64,000 nt of DNA from Anniella stebbinsi (lineage: Eukaryota > Chordata > Lepidosauria > Squamata > Anniellidae). The translations under genes were made by a program, and so were the position numbers. The notes beneath the pieces were generated by a model, which ran no database searches, was not told where the DNA came from, and saw only the letters and a program-made list of their open reading frames with translations. The DNA lies in contig JARDYH010000004.1 of the NCBI GenBank assembly GCA_029215795.1, positions 212,638,517 through 212,702,516 on the forward strand, read 5' to 3'. Each line of letters opens with the position of its first letter. The stretch's first letter is position 1. This document shows positions 21,158 through 30,540 of this stretch, piece after piece.

Positions 21158-21689
21158 TCCGGCCAGTAGCACTTGATGAGGAGATGTGTTTGCTTATGAG
21201 GAATAGGCCAAGATGCAACCCTTCAGACATCTGCTTCGGGCCCTGTGCTCTAAACATACAGCAATCTCTTGCCTTCAAGGGACAAAGATTTTCTGTAGTG
21301 GCCTAGTCCCATAGACCTTTCGCTGTCTTTGGATGTCTCACAAATGTGGACCTTGGCCAGAATTATCCTAGTAAGATGTTGATCCAGCCCATTTTGATTT
21401 AGGGCTGGGGGCTCCTGTTCACTGATACCTAACTATATCGGTGAATTGGCAAATATTTATATAATAAGACAGCACCATGTGTCTTTATGCAGGTGCAAGG
21501 AGTACATCATATGATGCAGCCTTGATGAGGAGGCTTTTTGCAAGACTGATGCCACCCTGGTTAGATGGGGGGTGTCTTTTAAGGGGTGGTCTTAAGCGAG
21601 GCTTCTGCCTGAGTTATCTCTGGTAGGATGGGAACTTCATCTTAGAACAGTCACGTACTGCTGGGCTTAACACCTTGGAGCAATTGAAG

Positions 21690-22451
21690 TTTTCCTGGTA
21701 GTGCGGTCCTACAGCCACAGCATCCGGCTTGCATGGAACAGAGTGCAAAGGGTTTGCAGAGGGTATCCTGAGTCTTTAGTTTACATGCCCATCCATCCTT
21801 GAAAGTTTAATAGCAGACGTGGCATGCGGTGGGAGCATCTTTTTCCCATTTTATTCTAACAGCGTGCAAGTTTTTCCCCTCCACAAATTCTGTTTATCCA
21901 CCTTGGGGGAAATGACCTGGGCTTGCTCAAGGGCAAGGCCCTGATTTTAAAGCAGCTGCCGATTTTAGAATCATTTGGCAGCGTTGGCCTGGCGTTACCA
22001 TTGTATGGTCTGGCTTGCTACCCAGGATTTCCTGGAGAGAGGGTAGTAACTCTCTTGCATTGGAATGAGCTCATTAGTGTCCCAGGATTCCCTAGAGAGA
22101 GGGTAGCGACCCTCTTGCATTGGAATGAGCGAGCTTGTAGGAAAGTGAATTTCTGAGCTATATAAGGAATTGCTCAAGCATGGGGGTGCCCAGCGTTACC
22201 ATAGTAGGGTCTTGCTAGTGTCCCACAATTGCCTGGAAAGAGGGTAGTGACCATCTTGCATTGGAACGAGCTCGTAGGAAAGTGAATTCCAAGCTATACA
22301 AGGAATTGCTCAAGCATGGGATGTTAGTATTCAGCATCCGGATATTGTGCGCTCACGGAGGGAGCTGTACAGACAAGATGGCATTCATTTGTCTGACTGC
22401 GGTAGTGCCTTAATTTTGACTGATCTGCAAAAGGGTTGCCGGAAGTTATAA
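21690..22451 (+). pseudogene. SGNH/GDSL hydrolase-like pseudogene (retroelement-borne)
   Basis: Three conserved blocks of an SGNH hydrolase can be read in order on the plus strand. Block I is VVRSYSHSIRLAW at 21,698-21,736: the nucleophile serine within H-S-I is present, but the preceding glycine of the usual G-H-S is serine. Block III is ILFIHLGGNDLGLLKGKALI from 21,887, with the G-x-N-D asparagine. Block V is LYRQDGIHLSDCGSALILTD from about 22,365, with the catalytic D-x-x-H, followed by a stop at 22,449-22,451. The blocks lie in different frames, and between blocks III and V there are locally repeated 60-180 bp segments, so the gene is broken. The enzyme family hydrolyses esters. Its role in a mobile element is not established. 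A polyadenylation signal lies 0.39 kb downstream. Confidence 0.7.
22017..22320 (+). repeat. Local imperfect repeats inside the SGNH remnant
   Basis: The wording gagagggtagtaactctctt, then gcattggaatgagct occurs three times with changes (about 22,034, 22,093 and 22,238). The longer segment ending aaggaattgctcaagcatgg occurs twice (about 22,135-22,182 and 22,273-22,318). These duplications disrupt the reading frame. Confidence 0.8.
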
Positions 22452-22837
22452 AGGCTAGATGGGGGGGGGCATGACTAACCGAGTTGCTTGTCAGTCCCCT
22501 TGGCGGTAGGTGCGGGCATCTTTAGCTGTTTTTGTAATGGTGATCAGTCTCAGGCACCGTTGAGGTGATGGGTAGTGCCTGAGGCCCACATCTGGGAGTC
22601 TTGCGGCACCAGATCATTGGGATAAGGTTTACCTATGAGGTCAACCCTCCTCACTTACTCGGAGCCATGCGGCATGGGTTGGGCGACACCGGAAGGCCTC
22701 CCTTCCCCAAATGGGGCAAGACCGTGGGGTGGCGAAGGATTGGGCGCCACCCCAGGGTCTGAGAATTGTTTTGCCTGATCCCAAGAGGCCAGTAGCAGAT
22801 GCCCGCCTAGGTTTTCATTTTCCTTTTGCAGATCTTT

Positions 22838-22843
22838 AATAAA
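22838..22843 (+). promoter_or_regulatory. Polyadenylation signal AATAAA
   Basis: Canonical hexamer shortly before the probable 3' end of the decayed retroelement. Confidence 0.6.
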
Positions 22844-22870
22844 AATTGGCCCATTTTAATCCCATTTACT

Positions 22871-23009
22871 TGTCTCGACTCGTTATTTCACACTACACTC
22901 GCAAATAGTCTACCCAAACTCACACTCTGCCTGCTATTCTTCCCTTGGAGTGTGATTCTTCTTTTCACATTCAGAGGTTTCAGAATGCTGAGAAGCGACA
23001 TTGTATTAC

Positions 23010-23042
<33 letters not shown>

Positions 23043-23528
23043 CACAAGAGCTCCCAATAAAGCCATTTTGATCTGAGTGGGAGCAGCAACATGAGTCGGT
23101 AGACGGAGGCAAGTGACTAAGAAACGAGTTTAAAAGACTAAAACAAACAAATCAAAAATTTAGCAGCAAAGCAGGGAGACAGAGAAAGGAGACAAGAGAA
23201 TTAAAAAGGATGGTTCATAGCTGCAGAATCAGAACATGTACTTTGTTTGGCAATAGACAGAAGATGGGGGGAAAAACAAAGCATGAGTTTTGAAGGCTGA
23301 AGGTTGTTATCTCTTTTTATAGCAGATGATGAATGATGTGCTCAATAGACTTTGTTCGGAACCTCCCAAGTAAGAGCTGGGAGAGTTGAAGTAACTGCAC
23401 AGCAGGTCTGTGGCAGCCTACCTGCAGCCTAGTTTGAGACTAAAACCTGGATGTTGCCCACTGCACCCCTGCAAAAATAAAACAGTGGCCACATTCAGAC
23501 AATCCTCAGTATAAATCATGTTTGAATC
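22871..23528. other. No gene recognised
   Basis: Unique sequence containing the AC microsatellite below. Nothing coding is visible. Confidence 0.5.
23011..23040 (+). repeat. AC dinucleotide microsatellite
   Basis: Fifteen uninterrupted AC units. Confidence 0.97.
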
Positions 23529-23536
23529 CTCTAAAT

Positions 23537-23872
23537 CAGGAGTGTAAAATGTCTTTCAGCCTGAGAGCCAGATTCTATTTTGGAGAACCTTTCAGGGTCC
23601 ACATTAGCATGGTGATTGGGGCTGAAGGAAAACAGACGGCAGGGCTAAAGCCAAAAGGGGTGAAGTCAAAAAGCCAAACATACCAGCATATTTTAGCTTA
23701 AAGCTCTTACTGCAAGTAACTTTTTTGGGTGGGAGTAGGAGGCAGTTCAACCTTTTAGAAAGTGGGAAGTGCACAAAATCCAAGCAAGTACAAAACCATT
23801 GGTTGTTAGGAAAAATACGGAACCCCAGGAGGGCTAGGTTTGGTCCCCAGGGCCTGGGGTTCTGCACCCCTA
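23537..23872. mobile_element. hAT-type MITE with 8-bp target duplication
   Basis: Exact 8-bp direct repeats CTCTAAAT flank the element at 23,529-23,536 and 23,873-23,880. The termini are caggagtg on the left and cacccta on the right (reverse complement taggggtg), which fits short hAT inverted repeats. The interior has no transposase. An 87-codon minus frame lies within it but matches nothing. The 8-bp duplication plus the CAGGGGTG-like ends are the basis of the hAT assignment. Confidence 0.85.
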
Positions 23873-23915
23873 CTCTAAATCATTGGCATGAGAAGGTTCC
23901 AAATGCATAGGTAAA

Positions 23916-24107
23916 TTGGAAGCTGCCTTATACTAAGTCAGACCATTGGTCCATCCAACCCAGTATTGTTGACACTGACTGGCAGCAGTTCTCCAGGATT
24001 TCAGGCAGGACCTTTCATGGCCCGATAAGGAGATGCTAAGGATTGAACCTGAGACCTTCTGCTCCACCGCTGTGCTCTACTTTCTGCTCTACCACCATGT
24101 TACAGAC
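23916..24107 (-). mobile_element. tRNA-derived SINE, reverse orientation
   Basis: On the minus strand the head shows a degraded A-box region, then ggtctcaggttcaatcct, with the B-box GGTTCAATC intact. It continues through cctgaaatcctggagaactg, ccagtcagtgtcaacaatac and gtctgacttagtataaggca. This is the layout of a well-known squamate SINE whose head resembles a tRNA-Ala-type gene. It is not a functional tRNA gene because the acceptor and anticodon stems do not fold. Confidence 0.75.
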
Positions 24108-24109
24108 CC

Positions 24110-25340
24110 TCCCCAATCAGCTTACAATGTATCACAGTATGCCATGGCACCCAAACATGGGATGTGGCTTGTACAAACAGTCATTCATGATTTCAGTTAT
24201 GCCTGAATTGGACCATGTTTGTTAGCCAAGTGTTCCCAACATTTCTGCTAGCTGAGTTTCTTTTTCTAAATTAGAATCACGCTCTTCTTTTGTACCTGAA
24301 AAGGTTGAATTTTTAGAACATGAAATTCTAAAATTGTCTCACTTAGTTAGGCAAGTTTTAGCCTAGAGGAAAGTTCCTAGTGTTTAAACTCTCTTCAGGT
24401 GCGAAGAGATCCTTATTTGCTGAATAAAGTTTTGTGGATTACTTGGCAGACCTTTTTATTGTCTCAGACTGCAGTGGGAGGGCTTGAAAACACGACACTG
24501 GCCTTTCTACACCTATTTCTTGCTTTCATTACCTTGAAGTAGCATCCTACATTTGTCTTGTACTTTCCATCTGAGTGGTTAGGTGGACTAGGCCCAGGGG
24601 AAGAGGACAAGTGAATGGGCAGTGCTTTGGAGCCATGCTTTGGAGATAAGGAAGATCATAATAATTGATTTTCTCCTTATTTCCATAGTGCCGCAGAACT
24701 TAATGGATGACTGCTTCCTTTAAAACACTTTTTGATGTGGCCACAAAATCGATAGCTAAAAGTGTGGACATTGTACAAAGCAAAGTGAATTGGCAGGGAA
24801 CTTACCAAGTACTGTTTCTGTTCTGAGACATGTAAGTAAAGATTTTATATGACTTTAAATACATATCATCCAAGGATATGCTGAGGCAGCAGTTGAGAAT
24901 GCACGCACTTAATCACAGATCATTGGTGACACCCCAGATCAACTGTTAAAAAAGAGGACCAAGTAGGTGGGGACACACAGAATCTAGGCTGCTGCCTCCC
25001 CTCCTGAACCAATGATGAGAACTAGTCAGAAGCCCTATTCAGGTATTCTTGCCAGGAAAGAGAGCGCTCCAGCCTCTTCCTTCTCCCTTGTCATGTTTGT
25101 CTCTGTATATTCATGGAGGATGACTGTCTGAAGAGCAGAGCCTTCTATATCTGTGGAGGCTGTCCACATGAGCCAGAATTATGGGAAATTCATGATCTGG
25201 CCCTCATGGCGAGTGCCTATGAATACAGGAGGTTCTCTTCTTCAGATAGTCACCCCCACTGCAAGTAGACATTGACAGATGTGATGAAGGAAACAGGCGG
25301 GGATGGAACGCTCCCTGTTCTCACATGTTAGCTAAATGTG
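24110..25340. other. No gene recognised
   Basis: Unique AT-rich sequence; no repeat or exon identified. Confidence 0.5.
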
Positions 25341-25344
25341 GTAA

Positions 25345-25720
25345 CATCTGAATAGGGCTAGAGTTAAAATCCGGACCGAACCCGGACTTAGACGCACTCT
25401 GCCGTCAAAGTCTGTACATTTCCGAGCTTGTGATGTGACTCCAAATCCCAAAAATGTGTTCAACAGCATGCATACCTTTGACAAATGTGCATGAAAAATC
25501 CATAATTTTGAAAATCCTGAACAAATATGCTTCAGTCAATTTGCACATTTCAACGATGAGCACAATTGTTGGGTACATGTCGGGAAATACACACAAAACA
25601 TATGGACTGCTTTTCATATGAAAAGAAAAAAACAAAGCTCATAATCCGATACGGACGTGAGTCGGAATGAGGGTTGAGATGGAATCTGGAGAACTTTGGG
25701 AATCTCAAATTTTGCTGATT
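25345..25720. repeat. AT-rich dispersed repeat copy
   Basis: Begins near aatagggctagagttaaaat, includes ccggaccgaacccggactta, and continues with aaatgtgttcaacagcatgc, acaaatgtgcatgaaaaatc and gggtacatgtcgggaaatac. Similar in kind to the segments at 1.9, 10.5 and 14.5 kb; it ends near gatttgcacatccttaggtt, which resembles the reverse of a gatgtgca-type start. Confidence 0.45.
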
Positions 25721-28543
25721 TGCACATCCTTAGGTTGGGACAGGGTGGGAATTACATGGGTGGCAAGTATTTTCCCACACAGTTCCTTGCACCACTAGGG
25801 ATACGTTTCTGTAGCCTGTTGCTGGGTGGGGCACAGGGGTATCCTTTTTATTATAGTTACTGGCCCATTAGTTTTATATTGGCTAAAGCTTTCTGCTTGC
25901 AACAATTTTCTAATGACATGAATGTGATCTCCACTCTCTCTGGCCTCTTCTCTAGAGGCTTGTTTTGATGGCCAACAGGCTTTTATGATTGTCAAATTCA
26001 ATAGAGTCACTTCTTCAACCATGACAATATCCACTCCTATGGATGGAGCAAAACATGACAAGTCTGCCGCTGCTCTCCGTGGCAAGATATCCTGGTATTT
26101 TCTCACTGTCACAAGTTATAGGCAGCAACAGTAACAACACATGTTAGGTCACTAGCCTGTGACTCTGAACTTGACCTTGACATGTGAGCCCTCCAAGGAA
26201 TGCTGCAACTGATTGAAAATATGTCACTTTTAATCAGGAGTCAGCACACTGGCCTGTCCATTTGATAGACATGTTTAATTTGTACTAAGCAGAAAGTGGC
26301 TTTAGCTGCTGAAAATTATAGCATGCTTTTCACAAAACTGCAGGTGGCATTCTTTTAAAAGCATTTCTCTTTTCTTTGGTAACACTTTCCAGAAATACAA
26401 GGCAGTCTGGAAGTATAAAATATAATGAGTTTGATTAAACCCAAAATATAATGAGTTTGATTATACTTAGAGTATACTCATTAATACCAGTGGGATTTAA
26501 GTTAGTCTTGACTAATTTAAGTTATATTGATATCAGTGGGCCTACTCTAAGTACTTCTAAGTCTGGATCCAACCCAATATTAATACAGATGCTCCCAGCA
26601 CATATTATACTGTACATTGGCCACTGCAATATAGTTTGAGCATATTCCGTCCAAGACAATAAGAGAGATCTCATAAAATAATGTTTCAAAGAGAACACTC
26701 TCCTTTTTTATGGTAGTAAAGATTTTATTCATTCTACCTAGGGTCCGGATTTTGGTCAACCTTGTACCTATTGGTGATGCTGAAATACTCACCCAGCTCA
26801 TCACTAAATTGATAACTGCCAATGTCACTGTGTCGCCAAGCAAGTTATAAAGTGTTGGAGGCACAACAGCTCTCACACATCCTGGAAGATTCATAAGTGG
26901 AATGTCTTATTGGAAAACCTTACATCTCATTTAGAAGCTTAAGTCTTCAGTATGGAGCAATATTTTGCCCACAAAGGGAGAACATCAGCAATTCAGGACT
27001 GTCTAAATCTCTTATTTGGGAGAATAATCAAGTATCGGGATTTCACATATGCCCCAATCCTGATCCAGTGTTGTATAATTTTTTATAACATTTTACACTT
27101 AATGTATTCCATTTCTTAACATATTGAAACTTGCAACACTCCTGCTGTTATCTTCATTACACAGATGGGGAGAACTGATCAATTGGATTATGCAATAATA
27201 ATTACTTTCCCACACAGTGAGTTCATGGGTAAGGCAGGAATTAAGCACTGGAGGATCCTTCATACAGATAAAAACATTTAGGCTATGGCATATACTTGGG
27301 ATTAAACCTCATATATAGGGATGGGTGAATCTGTCAAGCTTGGCTTTGTTCAGGTTCTCATTTTCCTAGTGCTAAATTCATTTCATCCCAATTCTCCATT
27401 GCCTTACAATTTAGGGTGCAATCCTATTAAAATGACCGTCAACCCCTGAACCTGGTAACTTATACTCATCCTAAGAAGAGCTCATCCAAAATACACTTAG
27501 TAGAGAGTAAGTTCCATAAGACTTTGTAAGGTAGTGAAAAAAATGTTCTTGATTTTCATTACACTGAACCTTCTACTTTTATTTGGGTACATGTATAGCT
27601 GCCTGGTGTGGTATCATCAAATGGATGTTTTTGTTTATTCTCATGCTGTGTTAAATTACTTTTTCTCAGTGCCTCTAACCATGTAAAGAGTGTATTTCCT
27701 ACAGTCAAATGCAAAACTGCACATACTTAGTATTTTATTTATATTTATTTTTATTCAGCAGGATTTGTAAACTGATTTTGTTTGTTTACTTGCTTGTTTG
27801 CTAGCATATTAAGAAGGGATGTATTAGCTGTTCCATAGCATAGAAAAAGGGGAATGGGGCATGTCTACTTTCCTAGCGTTGTTAGTTCCTTTCTGTCTAG
27901 TTTCTCATCTCCTGCATCTTTTTGTTTCGTTGTTCATGCAGGCTAGTGGGTTCATAGCTAGATTTTTACACACATGCTTTAGAATAGGTCTATTGAACAT
28001 GGTGGGAGACTTACCTCCAAAAGAATATGCACAGGATTTTGTAATATGCATTACCTTTGTACGAAAGCCACTGAAAGGCATTAGGTCCAGGGTCTAAAAT
28101 TACCGAGTTGTACTGCTGTTTATTATCAGGAACTGTGAATTTGATAAGTTTGCATTGCGAACAGATTTCTCATCAATCCCTACTCATATAACACAGTTGG
28201 CCATCCTTGTAACAGAACATGCATATGTTCATGCCATTGGTCCATTATATTGTTTGGGGGTTTTGTTTTTGTTTCCTAGCCTATTAGATATCATTGGGTA
28301 GGAGACAGAAGACTTCATACCATTTACTTTGAACTAGTTCTGATGCATAAATACACATAATGGTTCCCTTCATTGGGTGAGAGTGAGGTATGAATGAAAG
28401 ACAGGTTCTACATCCTTGTGTTAGGGTGAAAGTTAGAAGAGGCTCTACATGCTTAGGAACTGTAAAGAACAGCTGGTATTGTTTAGCTTGGAGAAAAGGT
28501 GAGTAAAGGGAGACGTGATAAAGGTGTATACTAGGGATGTGCA
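25721..28543. other. No gene recognised; old repeat debris
   Basis: Mostly unique sequence. The minus frames 25,795-26,112 and 26,580-26,894 (105 and 104 codons) have ordinary composition but no recognised family. 26,480-26,575 and 27,410-27,510 have wording common in degraded reptile repeats (gtgggcctactctaagtact, agggtgcaatcctatt). 27,320 has an atagggatgggtgaatctgt start like other elements here. Confidence 0.4.
26417..26463 (+). repeat. Direct repeat of 21 bp
   Basis: aaaatataatgagtttgatt followed by a occurs at 26,417-26,437 and 26,443-26,463. Small local duplication. Confidence 0.9.
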
Positions 28544-28765
28544 GCGGATTGGGTCCGATCCACAATCCAGACCTGATCCAGCTGAAATCAGAAAAAAATG
28601 ATCCAAATCCGATCCCAATCATTTGGAACATCTGATCAGATCCACTCTAATCTGAACGGAACAAATGTGGATTGGAAAAAATCAGAGGATCAGACCTTCA
28701 TTGGGAAAACATGGTAGTGGGTGAGTGGGGATCTCCCCCTCACCCCACTCGTCCTCCATCCCTGA
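28544..28765 (+). repeat. Array-edge founder unit of the satellite
   Basis: The left boundary of the array. It starts agggatgtgcagcggattgg and then has GATCC-rich wording. It continues into a unit that matches the later monomers through ccaaatccgatcccaatcat and gatccactctaatc (ending 28,652). An extra segment follows (tggattggaaaaaatcagag, then acatggtagtgggtgagtgg) before the common ctccccctcaccccactcgt resumes. The extra segment matches E1 at 1,790-1,840 on the minus strand. Both borders of the extra 81 bp carry ATCT (28,650-28,653 and 28,731-28,734). Confidence 0.85.
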
Positions 28766-30540
28766 TGCCTCATCAAATGGCTAGCAATATGGCTAGCCAA
28801 TTGGCTTGTCAAATGACCCAAATCCGATCCCGATCTTTTGGACCATCCAATCGATCCACTTTAATACTCCCCCTCCCCCCACTGATGCCCCTTACCTGCT
28901 GCGTCATAAAATGGCTAGCCAAATGACTCATGCTCCCTACCTGCTGCCTCATCAGATGGCTAGCCAAATGGCTCGTCCTCCTTACCTTCTGCCTCATCAA
29001 TCCTCCCCCTCCCCCCACTCGTACTCCATACCTGCTGACTCATCAAATTGCTAGACAAATGGCTAGACAAATAGCTAGCCAAATGACCCAAATCCGATCC
29101 CGATCATTTGAACCATCCGACCTGACCAATCTAATCCTTCCCCTCCACCCACTCGCATTCCTTACCTGCTGCCTCATCAAATGGATTGCCAAATGGCAAG
29201 CCAAATGACCCGAATCCGATCCTGATCATTTGGACCATCCGATTTGATCCACTCTAATCCTCCCCCTCCCCCCACTCATGCTTCTTACCTGCTGCCTCAT
29301 CAAAAAGATAGCCAACTGGCATGTACTCCTTACCTGCTGCCTCATCAAATGGCTAGCCATATGGCTAGCCATATGGCTAGCCAAATGACCTAAACCCGAT
29401 CCTGATCATTTGGACCATCCGACCTGATCCATTCTAATTCTCCCCCTCCTCCCTTGTACTCCTTACCTGCTGCCTCATCAAATGGCTAGCCAAATGTCTC
29501 TTTCTCCTTGCCTGCTGCCTCATCAAATGGCTAGCCATATGGCTAGTTATATGGCTAGCCAAATGACCCAAAACTGATCCTGGTCATTTGGACCATCCGA
29601 TCTGATCCACTCTAATCCTCCCCCCCACTCGTGCTCCTTACCTGCTGTCTCATCAGATGGCTAGCCAAATCCGATCCCGATCATTTGGACCATCCGACCT
29701 GATCCATTCTAATTCTCCCCCTCCTCCCTTGTGCTCCTTACCTGCTGCCTCATCAAATGGCTAGACAAATGGCTGGCCAAACGGCAGGCCAAATGACCCA
29801 AATCCAATCCCGATCCTTTGGACAATCCGATTTCATCCACTCTAATCCTTCCCCTCCCCCCACTCATGCTCCTTACCTGATGCCTCATCAAATGGCTAGC
29901 CAAATCCAATCATGATCATTTCAAACAATCCGACCTGATCCACTCTAATCCTCCCCTTCCACCCACTCGCGCTCCTTACTTGCTGCATCATCATATGGCT
30001 AGCCAAAAAGCTAGCCAAATAACTCAAATCAGATCCTGATCATTTGGACCATCCGATCTGATCCACTTTAATCCTCCCCTCCCCCCACTCATGCTCCTTA
30101 CCAGCTGCCTTTTAAAATGGCTAGCCAAATGGCTCGTACTCCTTACCTGCTGTCTCATCAAATTGCTAGCCAAATCCAATCCCAATCATTTGAACAATCC
30201 AACCTGATCCATTGTAATTCTCCCCCTCCACCCACTCATGCTCCTCACTTGCTGCCTCATCAAATGGCTAGCCAAATCTGACCCCGATCATTTGGACCAT
30301 CCGATTTGATCCACTCTAATCCTCCCCCTCCTCCCTTGTACTCCTTACCTGCTGCCTCTTCAAATGGCTAGCCAAATGTCTCTTTCTCCTTACCTGCTGC
30401 CTCATCAAATGGCTAGCCATATGGCTAGTTATATGCCTAGCCAAATGACCCAAAACTGATCCTGGTCATTTGGACCATCCGATCTGATCCACTCTACTCC
30501 TTCCCCTCCACCCACTTGCACTCCTTACCTGCTGCATCAT

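Larger units (their letters stand above)
19600..22870 (+). mobile_element. Decayed retroelement with SGNH-hydrolase remnant
   Basis: The segment starts GC-rich (gggcggggctgggtctgggg, then direct repeats at 19.7 and 19.9 kb), contains a decayed coding region, and ends with a polyadenylation signal AATAAA (22,838-22,843) followed by aattggcccattttaatccc. The only recognised coding part is an SGNH/GDSL-type hydrolase (21.69-22.45 kb). Among vertebrate mobile elements, Ngaro/DIRS-type tyrosine-recombinase retrotransposons are known for carrying such a hydrolase, so that assignment is favoured. I could not identify reverse transcriptase or recombinase motifs here, and the split direct repeats are not proven. 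It could also be another SGNH-carrying element. Confidence 0.5.

Noticed and set aside
23916..24107. Functional tRNA gene on the minus strand
   Set aside because: Only the B-box is intact; the cloverleaf does not form and the flanking sequence is that of a SINE.
26580..26894. 104-codon minus-strand frame as a membrane protein exon
   Set aside because: Some hydrophobic stretches, but no recognised family and no supporting signals.
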